Positions 1 through 5,060 of a stretch of 5,060 bases of DNA are shown in pieces. The notes beneath the pieces are model-generated. The model was not told the DNA's origin. It saw only the letters and a list, made by a program, of their open reading frames with translations, and did no database searches. The stretch is taken from the NCBI GenBank assembly GCA_027451305.1, contig DAIDJQ010000181.1, positions 1 through 5,060 on the forward strand, in the 5' to 3' direction. The position numbers and the translations under genes are program-made. Origin of the DNA: Cellulomonas sp. (GTDB lineage: Bacteria > Actinomycetota > Actinomycetes > Actinomycetales > Cellulomonadaceae). How positions within the stretch are numbered: the first letter of the stretch is position 1; each line of letters starts with the position of its first letter.

Positions 1-2058
1 GGCGTGCAGTGGCACCTGGACCACCCGGAGGCCACCCGCGAGGAGCTGCTCGAGGCGCTGCTCGGGCTGATCAAGGGCCCCGACTTCCCCACGGCGGCGA
101 CGATCCTCGGCCACAAGGCCATCGAGGAGGCGTACCGCACCGGCCGCGGCTCGATCACCATGCGCGCGGTGGTGGAGGTCGAGGAGATCCAGGGCCGGCA
201 GTGCCTGGTGGTCACCGAGCTGCCGTACCAGGTCAACCCGGACACGCTGGCCAAGAAGATCGCCGAGCTGGTGCGCGAGAACCGGGTGGGCGGCATCGCC
301 GACATCCGGGACGAGACATCCGGCCGGACGGGCCAGCGGCTGGTGATCGTCCTCAAGCGGGACGCCGTCGCCAAGGTGGTGCTGAACAACCTCTACAAGC
401 ACACCCAGCTGCAGGACACCTTCGGCGCCAACATGCTCGCGCTGGTCGACGGCGTGCCGCGCACGCTCAGCATCGACGCGTTCATCCGGCACTGGACCAC
501 GCACCAGCTGGACGTCGTGGTGCGCCGCACCCGGCACCGCCTGGCCGAGGCCGAGCGGCAGATCCACATCTACCGCGCCTACCTCAAGGCGCTGGACCAG
601 ATGGATGCCGTGATCGCCCTGATCAGGGCCTCGTCGAGCGCCGAGGCTGCCCGCGAGGGGCTGATGGCGCTCCTCGACATCGACGAGGAGCAGGCCACCG
701 CGATCCTGCGGATGCAGCTGCGTCAGCTGGCCGCCCTGGAGCGTCAGCAGATCCTCGACCGGTACGCCGAGCTCGAGGCGAAGATCGCGGAGTACAACGC
801 GATCCTCTCCTCGCCGCAGCGGCAGCGGGACATCGTCTCCACCGAGCTCGCTGAGATCGTCGACAAGTACGGCGACGAGCGCCGCACGCGCATCCTCCCC
901 TTCGACGGCGAGGTCTCCGTGGAGGACCTCATCGCCGAGGAGGAGATGGTGGTCACCATCACCCGCGGCGGCTACGCCAAGCGCACCCGGTCGGACAACT
1001 ACCGGGCGCAGCGGCGCGGCGGGAAGGGGGTCCGCGGCGCGCAGCTGCGGGAGGACGACATCGTCGACCACTTCTTCGTCACGACGACGCACCACTGGCT
1101 GCTGTTCTTCACCAACCTCGGCCGCGTCTACCGCGCCAAGGCGTACGAGCTGCCCGAGGGCGGTCGCGACGCCAAGGGGCAGCACGTCGCCAACCTGCTG
1201 GCCTTCCAGCCGGACGAGCGCATCGCGCAGGTCCTGGACCTGCGCGACTACGGCCAGGCCGAGTACCTGGTGCTCGCCACCGAGCGCGGTCTGGTGAAGA
1301 AGACGGCGCTCGCCGAGTACGACTCCAACCGATCCGGCGGCGTGATCGCCATCAACCTGCGCGAGGACGAGGAGGGCCGCCCGGACGCCCTGGTCGCTGC
1401 GCGGCTGGTCAACCCGGACCAGGACCTGATCCTGGTCTCCCGCAAGGGGCAGTCGGTGCGGTTCACCGCGTCCGACGAGGCGCTGCGTCCGATGGGCCGC
1501 GCCACCAGCGGTGTGACCGGCATGAAGTTCCGCGACGACGACGAGCTGCTCGCGATGGACGTGGTCCGCGAGGACGCCTACCTGTTCACGGTCACCGAGG
1601 GCGGGATCGCGAAGCGGACCGCGCTGACGGTGGAGAACTACCGGCAGCAGGGTCGCAGCGGTCTCGGCATCAAGGTGGCCAACCTGCCGGAGGCCAACGG
1701 TGACCTGGTCGGCGCCCTCGTCACGGACGAGGACGACGAGGTCCTGGTGATCATGGAGCGCGGCAAGGTGGTCCGCTCGGCGACCGCCGAGGTGCACGCC
1801 ACGGGCCGCAGCACGCAGGGTGTCATCTTCGCCAAGCCCGACCCGGGTGACCGGATCATCGGCATCGCCCGCAACAGCGAGCGGCACCTCGGCGAGGATG
1901 CCGGTACCGTGGGTCCGGACAACGGCCGCGGACCGGACGGATCGGACCAGCCGGACGGCAACGCCGTGGCCATCGGACCCAACCCGGGATCGACGTCGGA
2001 CGACGCTGAGTCCTTGACGGACAGCTCGACCGACGGTGAGCCCGCGGAGGACGCATGA
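1..2058 (+). CDS. gyrA: DNA gyrase subunit A, 3' part (5' end outside window)
   Basis: This is the A subunit of DNA gyrase, which with GyrB (A2B2) introduces negative supercoils using ATP in the cytoplasm. The reading frame is open from base 1, so the first GTG (position 4) is an internal valine and not the start. Roughly 200 N-terminal codons are missing, including the catalytic tyrosine and the quinolone-resistance region. Visible from window codon 1: the end of the breakage-reunion domain ([32 protein letters not shown] segment), the coiled-coil arm and C-gate (about codons 168-297, with [14 protein letters not shown] just before), then the six-bladed beta-pinwheel C-terminal domain (about codons 303-630). 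The canonical GyrA box QRRGGKG is at 1009-1029. [14 protein letters not shown] is typical of actinobacterial GyrA. A second, degenerate box (QGRSGLG) lies at 1648-1668. The last 57 residues are low-complexity and acidic. The stop TGA (2056-2058) overlaps the next start. The identification is secure. Confidence 0.98.
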   Translation, partial: GVQWHLDHPEATREELLEALLGLIKGPDFPTAATILGHKAIEEAYRTGRGSITMRAVVEVEEIQGRQCLVVTELPYQVNPDTLAKKIAELVRENRVGGIADIRDETSGRTGQRLVIVLKRDAVAKVVLNNLYKHTQLQDTFGANMLALVDGVPRTLSIDAFIRHWTTHQLDVVVRRTRHRLAEAERQIHIYRAYLKALDQMDAVIALIRASSSAEAAREGLMALLDIDEEQATAILRMQLRQLAALERQQILDRYAELEAKIAEYNAILSSPQRQRDIVSTELAEIVDKYGDERRTRILPFDGEVSVEDLIAEEEMVVTITRGGYAKRTRSDNYRAQRRGGKGVRGAQLREDDIVDHFFVTTTHHWLLFFTNLGRVYRAKAYELPEGGRDAKGQHVANLLAFQPDERIAQVLDLRDYGQAEYLVLATERGLVKKTALAEYDSNRSGGVIAINLREDEEGRPDALVAARLVNPDQDLILVSRKGQSVRFTASDEALRPMGRATSGVTGMKFRDDDELLAMDVVREDAYLFTVTEGGIAKRTALTVENYRQQGRSGLGIKVANLPEANGDLVGALVTDEDDEVLVIMERGKVVRSATAEVHATGRSTQGVIFAKPDPGDRIIGIARNSERHLGEDAGTVGPDNGRGPDGSDQPDGNAVAIGPNPGSTSDDAESLTDSSTDGEPAEDA
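2046..2050 (+). promoter_or_regulatory. Shine-Dalgarno inside gyrA 3' end for the DUF3566 gene
   Basis: GGAGG lies 4 bases before the ATG at 2055, within the last codons of gyrA. The start codon shares the ATGA sequence with the gyrA stop. This arrangement is typical of translational coupling and fixes the start of the downstream gene. The spacing is a little short, so some of its strength may come from re-initiation by ribosomes finishing gyrA. Confidence 0.75.
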
Positions 2059-3170
2059 CCGACGCCCCACCGCCCTCGATCCCGCCGCGATCACGCCCGA
2101 CAGCGGCCGCCAAGGGCGACATCCGCACCGTGCGGCGCGTCCCTGGCCAGGCACCCTCGGCCGACGACACCGTGCAGGTCGACACGGGTTGGGCGCCCGG
2201 GTCGGCATCGGCACCCTCGTCCTCGACCGGCGCGGCAAGGCCGGCCGGGCCGGTCGACGGTGCACCGCCGGCGTCGGTCCCCCCGCTCCGCGCTCCGCGC
2301 CCCGTCACACGGCCGCTGACAGGCGACACGGCTCGGCCCGCGAGCGGCCAGGCTGCGCGGGCCGCCGGACCGTCCGAACCGGTGGCCCTGGCCCCGGAGA
2401 TGTCAGCCACCGCGTCGTCGGAGGCCGTCGGCCGCCCCTTCCCGACGACCGTCCCGCCCGCGGCAGCCTTCGGCGACGCCCCGTGGATGCAGGGCACCGC
2501 GGCACCGGCACCGATGGCCGGCAGTGCGCGGCCGTCGCCGATCGGCGGGCCGGTCGGCGCGGACGCCCCGGACGCCGAGGACGACGCACCCTCGCCCTTG
2601 ATGGAGGCGGTCGACCGTTCCACCGTCTGGCTGAAGAAGACCGCTGGTGCGGCAGGTGCGGGGCTGACCGCCGCGTACTCTTCGTTGACACGCCCTCGGC
2701 CCCAGGAAGCGCCCATGACCGCCAACCCGACCGCCCCCGCCACCTCGGCGCGGACCTCGCCGGTGCCGCCGCCGCAGCCGATGGCCGGCCGCGCACCGGC
2801 GCCGGGCGCACCCCGCCGGGTGCGGCTGGCGATCTCACGGCTGGACCCGTGGTCGGTGATGAAGCTCGCGCTGCTGCTGTCGTTCGCGCTCGGGATCATC
2901 TTCGTGGTCGCCACTGCCGTCGTGTGGCTGACGCTGGACGGCCTGCACGTGTTCGCCAGCGTCAACGACCTGGTCAAGCAGATCGTCGGCCCGGAGAGCG
3001 CGGTGAACGTCACCGACGTGATCAGCTTCCGCAAGGTGATCTCCGGCGCCACCCTGATCGCGGTGATCGACGTCTTCCTGCTGACGGCGATGGCCACGAT
3101 CGGCGCGTTTCTCTACAACATCGTCGCGGCGCTGGTGGGCGGCGTGCACGTGACGATGACGGACGAGTAG
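2055..3170 (+). CDS. DUF3566 domain-containing membrane protein (Rv0007-like)
   Basis: A 371-residue protein of unknown biochemical role. Residues 1 to about 253 are low complexity, dominated by Ala and Pro with scattered Arg, Asp and Ser, and are probably disordered. One possible amphipathic helix lies near residues 181-211 ([16 protein letters not shown]). The C-terminal part (about 254-370) is a DUF3566 domain: a basic start ([18 protein letters not shown]), a first membrane helix at about 270-294, a linker of about 35 residues ([18 protein letters not shown]), and a second hydrophobic span at about 331-361. With no signal peptide, the long N-terminus is most likely cytoplasmic. The start is fixed by the ATGA overlap with gyrA and the GGAGG just upstream. 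M. tuberculosis has a comparable gene (Rv0007) in the same place after gyrA, so linkage to gyrase is conserved, but no function can be inferred from that alone. The family call rests on recognition of the C-terminal domain plus synteny. Confidence 0.93.
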   Translation: MTDAPPPSIPPRSRPTAAAKGDIRTVRRVPGQAPSADDTVQVDTGWAPGSASAPSSSTGAARPAGPVDGAPPASVPPLRAPRPVTRPLTGDTARPASGQAARAAGPSEPVALAPEMSATASSEAVGRPFPTTVPPAAAFGDAPWMQGTAAPAPMAGSARPSPIGGPVGADAPDAEDDAPSPLMEAVDRSTVWLKKTAGAAGAGLTAAYSSLTRPRPQEAPMTANPTAPATSARTSPVPPPQPMAGRAPAPGAPRRVRLAISRLDPWSVMKLALLLSFALGIIFVVATAVVWLTLDGLHVFASVNDLVKQIVGPESAVNVTDVISFRKVISGATLIAVIDVFLLTAMATIGAFLYNIVAALVGGVHVTMTDE

Positions 3171-3187
3171 CGCTCCGACGACTCACT

Positions 3188-3217
3188 CGCGGACGCCGGT
3201 GGAGACCGGGGTCTGCG
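3188..3217 (+). terminator. Hairpin after the DUF3566 gene, probable transcription terminator
   Basis: A 12-bp stem interrupted by one G/G mismatch: CGCGGAC (3188-3194) pairs with GTCTGCG (3211-3217, one G-T wobble), and CCGGT (3196-3200) pairs with ACCGG (3205-3209) around the loop GGAG. It starts 17 bases after the DUF3566 stop and lies just upstream of the tRNA promoter. There is no immediate T-run, which is common for terminators in high-GC actinobacteria. Its role as the end of the gyr transcript is inferred from structure and position. Confidence 0.6.
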
Positions 3218-3231
3218 CGGGCAGTCGTGGT

Positions 3232-3261
3232 TTGGGTCGGGCAGTGTCGCTGGGGTAGTCT
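3232..3261 (+). promoter_or_regulatory. Probable sigma70-type promoter for the tRNA-Ile / micro-gene / tRNA-Ala unit
   Basis: TTGGGT (3232-3237) and TAGTCT (3256-3261) are separated by 18 bases and resemble -35 and -10 boxes; the -10 fits the actinobacterial pattern TANNNT. Transcription would begin near 3267-3269, about 35 bases before tRNA-Ile, leaving a short leader to be removed by RNase P. It sits between the upstream hairpin and the first tRNA, where a stable-RNA promoter is expected. Short motifs in GC-rich DNA can arise by chance. Confidence 0.5.
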
Positions 3262-3302
3262 CGACCGGCGCGCGCAGCCCGGCCCACCGGTCACGGCGCC
3301 CC

Positions 3303-3376
3303 GGGCCTATAGCTCAGACGGTTAGAGCGCTTCCCTGATAAGGAAGAGGTCACAGGTTCAAGTCCTGTTAGGCCCA
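3303..3376 (+). tRNA. ileT: tRNA-Ile, anticodon GAT
   Basis: A 74-nt complete cloverleaf. The acceptor stem GGGCCTA/TAGGCCC is perfectly paired. The D stem is GCTC/GAGC with loop AGACGGTTA. The anticodon stem is CTTCC/GGAAG with loop CTGATAA, placing anticodon GAT at 3337-3339, which reads ATC and ATT codons. The variable loop is AGGTC and the T arm is ACAGG-TTCAAGT-CCTGT. The discriminator is A (3376). The next bases are CTC, so CCA is not encoded and must be added after 3' processing. A tRNA-Ile/tRNA-Ala pair near gyrA matches the M. tuberculosis ileT-alaT arrangement. It probably shares a transcript with the two genes that follow. Confidence 0.98.
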
Positions 3377-3380
3377 CTCG

Positions 3381-3387
3381 AGGAGGT
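3381..3387 (+). promoter_or_regulatory. Full-length Shine-Dalgarno of the 39-codon micro-gene
   Basis: AGGAGGT is fully complementary to the 3' end of 16S rRNA. It sits 4 bases before the ATG at 3392 and only 4 bases after the last base of tRNA-Ile. No in-frame alternative start exists between the tRNA and this ATG, so the site decides the start and strongly supports translation of the very short gene. Confidence 0.85.
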
Positions 3388-3391
3388 ACCG

Positions 3392-3511
3392 ATGAAGAAG
3401 CTGCTGGTGCTCCTAGCCGCTGCGGCTGTCGGCTACGTCGTCTACCAGAAGTACGTGCAGGACCGTGACGAGCGGGACCTGTGGGCCGAGGTCACCGACA
3501 CGTTCGAGTGA
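3392..3511 (+). CDS. DLW-39 family small membrane protein (39 residues)
   Basis: A complete 39-residue gene in the gap between the two tRNA genes. The protein starts MKKLLVLLAAAAVGYVVY: two lysines followed by a hydrophobic stretch (about residues 4-18) that looks like a single membrane helix or uncleaved signal anchor. The C-terminal half is charged (QDRDERDLWAEVTDTFE) and contains Asp-Leu-Trp at residues 29-31. Exact length 39 and the DLW motif match the actinobacterial DLW-39 family, whose function is not known to me. By the positive-inside rule the N-terminus should be cytoplasmic and the acidic tail outside, although the tail is short. A perfect AGGAGGT ribosome binding site supports translation. 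There is no obvious own promoter, so it is probably cotranscribed with tRNA-Ile and tRNA-Ala and released by tRNA processing. One rare CTA leucine codon occurs at codon 8. Confidence 0.88.
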   Translation: MKKLLVLLAAAAVGYVVYQKYVQDRDERDLWAEVTDTFE

Positions 3512-3518
3512 CCCGCCC

Positions 3519-3541
3519 TTCCGGCTCCTTCAGGGCCGGGA
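3519..3541 (+). other. Small hairpin between the micro-gene and tRNA-Ala
   Basis: CCGGC (3521-3525) pairs with GCCGG (3535-3539), and CC (3527-3528) pairs with GG (3533-3534) around loop TTCA, with one bulged T. T-A and T-G pairs extend the base. It ends 3 bases before tRNA-Ala. It could protect the 3' end of the micro-gene mRNA, assist RNase P processing or cause partial termination. It could also be a chance GC-rich fold; there is no T-run. Confidence 0.3.
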
Positions 3542-3544
3542 CCG

Positions 3545-3617
3545 GGGGCCATGGCGCAATTGGTAGCGCACCTGCTTTGCAAGCAGGGGGTTAGGGGTTC
3601 GAGTCCCCTTGGCTCCA
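3545..3617 (+). tRNA. alaT: tRNA-Ala, anticodon TGC
   Basis: A 73-nt complete cloverleaf. The acceptor stem GGGGCCA/TGGCTCC has one G-T wobble. The D stem is GCGC/GCGC with loop AATTGGTA. The anticodon stem is CCTGC/GCAGG with loop TTTGCAA, placing anticodon TGC at 3578-3580. The variable loop is GGGTT and the T arm is AGGGG-TTCGAGT-CCCCT. The discriminator is A (3617), followed by CCC, so a full CCA is not encoded. It lies 33 bases after the micro-gene stop with no promoter-like sequence between, consistent with cotranscription from the promoter upstream of tRNA-Ile. Confidence 0.98.
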
Positions 3618-3628
3618 CCCCCGTGCGA

Positions 3629-3660
3629 GAGCCCCTCCTCCGAAGCCGGAGAAGGGGCTC
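3629..3660 (+). terminator. Terminator-like hairpin after tRNA-Ala
   Basis: GAGCCCCT (3629-3636) pairs with AGGGGCTC (3653-3660), and CTCCG (3638-3642) pairs with CGGAG (3647-3651) around loop AAGC. This gives a 13-bp stem with a single C/A mismatch. It begins 11 bases after tRNA-Ala and is followed by CGTCATGTTC, a weak T content. It lies between convergent genes and could stop transcription from either side, but the strongest case is for ending the tRNA transcript. Confidence 0.75.
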
Positions 3661-3693
3661 CGTCATGTTCCGTGGCTGCTCAGGTCGGGTGCT

Positions 3694-3709
3694 CGTCCGT
3701 GCACGGACG
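3694..3709. repeat. Perfect 16-bp palindrome next to the ABC transporter gene stop
   Basis: CGTCCGTGCACGGACG reads the same on both strands. As RNA it would fold as a 6-bp stem with loop TGCA. On the minus strand it begins one base after the TGA stop (3713-3711) of the ABC transporter gene, so it is most simply a terminator or 3' stabilising hairpin for that transcript. There is no T-run after it. A protein-binding site cannot be excluded. Confidence 0.55.
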
Positions 3710-3710
3710 G

Positions 3711-5060
3711 TCAGTCGGGCGGCTGGCTCGATCCCTCACCCGCGATCGCGTGGATCAGGTCCTCCTCGGTCAGGCGGTCACCCCCGAGCACGTCGATCAC
3801 CCTGCCCTCGCGCAGCACCACGATGCGGTCCGAGCCGTCGATCAGCTCCTCCGTCTCGGAGGAGATCAGCAGGACGGCGAGCCCGTCGGCCGCGAGGGCG
3901 TCGATCGCCACCCGCACCTCGATCTTGGCGCCGACGTCGATGCCACGGGTCGGCTCGTCGAGGATCAGCACCTTCGGGTCGAGGCAGAGCAGCCGTGCCA
4001 GCAGCACCTTCTGCTGGTTGCCGCCGGAGAGGGTGCCGACCTTCTGGTCCGGGCCTGAGGCCTGGATCTTCAGCTGCTTCATGAAGCCGTCGACGATCGC
4101 GTCGATCCGGCCGTTCGAGATGAGGCCCGCACGGGAGAGCCGCGGCAGGGCGCCGAGGATGATGTTGTCCCGGATCGACAGGTTGGGCAGGATCCCCTCG
4201 AGCTTGCGGTCCTCCGGCAGCAGCGCGACGCCGGCGGCGATCGAGGTCCCGGGCGATCCGGTGCGGATCTGCTGGCCGTCGACCGTCACCGTGCCGGAGT
4301 CCAGACGCTGGGCACCGAGCACCGCCATGCCCGTCTCGCTCCGCCCTGCGCCGAGCAGGCCGCCTAGCCCGACGATCTCACCGGGCCGGATGGTGAACGA
4401 GACCCCGTCGAGCACGCCGCGGCGGGTCAGGCCGTCCACGGTGAGGACCGGGTCGGTGGCCGCCTCGTCGTCGAGCCCGTCGCCAGGATCCGACTCCGCA
4501 CGCCGGCGCGTCTGTGCCAGCAGCTCGCGACCGAGCATCGCGGCCACGAGCTGGAGGCGCGGCAGTCCGGCGACCGGTCCCGTGTGAACGCGTCGGCCGT
4601 CGCGCAGCACGGTGACGGTGTCGCAGATGCGGTACAGCTCGTCGAGCCGATGGCTGACGTAGAGGATCGCAACCCCGGAGGCGCGCAGGCGGTCGATCGC
4701 AGCGAACAGCGTGTCCACCTCGCGGGCCTCGAGCGACGAGGTCGGCTCGTCCATGACCACCACGTCGGCCCGGGCGTCGACGGCCCGTGCGACGGCGACC
4801 ATCTGCTGGGTCCCGAGGCCGAGCGTCGCGAGCGGGGCCTCGACGTCGACGTCCACGGAGTACCCCTCGAGCACGGTCCGCGCCGCGCGGTGCATCGCCC
4901 GGAAGTCGATCAGGCCGAACCGGTTGCGCGGCTCGCGGCCGAGGAAGAGGTTCCTGGCGGCGCTCAACGTCGGGACGAGGTTGACCTCCTGGTAGGTCGT
5001 GCTGATGCCTGCCGCCTGCGCCGCACCCGGGTTGCGGAACGCCACCTCGCGGCCGTGGTG
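3711..5060 (-). CDS. Sugar ABC transporter tandem ATP-binding protein, YtfR/RbsA group, 3' part (5' end outside window)
   Basis: Cytoplasmic ATPase of a carbohydrate importer that normally works with two permease subunits and a periplasmic-type binding protein. The frame is open to the window edge, so the GTG at 5045 is an internal valine. About 450 of roughly 500-520 residues are present; the first Walker A motif lies outside. Numbering from that valine as residue 1. First domain: Q-loop TTYQEVNLVP (17-26), degenerate signature LGLGTQQ (75-81), Walker B VVVMDEP (95-101) and switch His132. Second domain: Walker A-like GLLGAGRS (229-236) with Arg replacing Lys, LLPEDRKLEG (275-284), intact signature LSGGNQQ (339-345), Walker B VLILDEP (359-365), and Ser396 in place of the switch His. 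YQEVNL and the NLFLGREP segment resemble E. coli YtfR (galactofuranose importer) more than RbsA, but the substrate cannot be assigned. It is convergent with the tRNA unit; partner genes are not in the window. Confidence 0.95.
   Translation of the reverse strand, partial: HHGREVAFRNPGAAQAAGISTTYQEVNLVPTLSAARNLFLGREPRNRFGLIDFRAMHRAARTVLEGYSVDVDVEAPLATLGLGTQQMVAVARAVDARADVVVMDEPTSSLEAREVDTLFAAIDRLRASGVAILYVSHRLDELYRICDTVTVLRDGRRVHTGPVAGLPRLQLVAAMLGRELLAQTRRRAESDPGDGLDDEAATDPVLTVDGLTRRGVLDGVSFTIRPGEIVGLGGLLGAGRSETGMAVLGAQRLDSGTVTVDGQQIRTGSPGTSIAAGVALLPEDRKLEGILPNLSIRDNIILGALPRLSRAGLISNGRIDAIVDGFMKQLKIQASGPDQKVGTLSGGNQQKVLLARLLCLDPKVLILDEPTRGIDVGAKIEVRVAIDALAADGLAVLLISSETEELIDGSDRIVVLREGRVIDVLGGDRLTEEDLIHAIAGEGSSQPPD

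Noticed and set aside
4..6. GTG at position 4 as the gyrA start
   Set aside because: The frame is already open at base 1 and the sequence begins in the middle of the conserved breakage-reunion domain, so this is an internal valine.
1856..3097. A 413-codon open frame on the minus strand across the gyrA end and the DUF3566 gene
   Set aside because: It lies antisense to two well-supported genes, has no recognisable domain, and its composition follows from the GC-rich complementary codons.
2036..3325. A 429-codon plus-strand frame overlapping the DUF3566 gene and running into tRNA-Ile
   Set aside because: The translation is an Arg/Gly-rich out-of-frame reading of the DUF3566 gene, and it would read into a structural RNA.
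3442..3666. A 74-codon minus-strand frame across the micro-gene and tRNA-Ala
   Set aside because: It is antisense to the tRNA. Its VEPRGLEPLTPCLQSRCAT segment is a familiar spurious translation of antisense tRNA sequence.
3545..3710. tRNA-Ala 3' end as an integration site for a mobile element
   Set aside because: tRNA 3' ends are common attachment sites and the downstream gene is not part of the usual gyr neighbourhood. However, I saw no repeat of the tRNA end, no integrase, and no composition change within the window.
3551..4084. Plus-strand frames starting inside tRNA-Ala and running antisense to the ABC transporter gene
   Set aside because: They overlap the tRNA, the terminator hairpin and a solid minus-strand gene, and they resemble no protein family.
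5043..5045. GTG at 5045 as the start of the ABC transporter gene
   Set aside because: The same frame continues upstream to the window edge with family-like residues (HHGRE), and the first ATPase domain would lack its Walker A motif if translation began here.

Overview
This window comes from a high-GC actinobacterial (Actinomycetota) chromosome. It covers the stretch just downstream of the gyrB-gyrA region, normally close to the replication origin. Three things support this: codons strongly biased to G/C in the third position, an actinobacterial-type GyrA, and the gene order gyrA - DUF3566 membrane protein - tRNA-Ile(GAT) - tRNA-Ala(TGC). Mycobacterium tuberculosis has the same order (gyrA - Rv0007 - ileT - alaT). 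The genus cannot be fixed from the sequence alone.

Layout: positions 1-2058 (+) hold the 3' part of gyrA. About the first 200 codons, including the catalytic tyrosine and the quinolone-resistance region, lie outside the window. gyrA overlaps the next gene by 4 bases (ATGA). That gene (2055-3170, +) encodes a DUF3566 protein with a long disordered Ala/Pro-rich N-terminus and two C-terminal membrane helices. A strong hairpin at 3188-3217 follows its stop and probably ends the gyr transcript. A sigma70-like promoter (3232-3261) then precedes a compact stable-RNA unit: tRNA-Ile (3303-3376), a 39-codon micro-gene of the DLW-39 type (3392-3511), and tRNA-Ala (3545-3617). This unit ends in a terminator-like hairpin (3629-3660).

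From 3711 to the window end, on the minus strand and convergent with everything else, is the 3' part of a tandem-ATPase sugar ABC transporter gene most like the YtfR/RbsA group. A perfect 16-bp palindrome (3694-3709) lies one base past its stop codon.

The gyrA-DUF3566 pair looks translationally coupled. The two tRNA genes and the micro-gene look like one transcript, so tRNA maturation would release the small mRNA. The ABC transporter gene appears unrelated in function. The most unusual feature is the tiny membrane-peptide gene between the two tRNA genes. I see no mobile element, CRISPR array or phage gene, and no evidence of a wholly new system.
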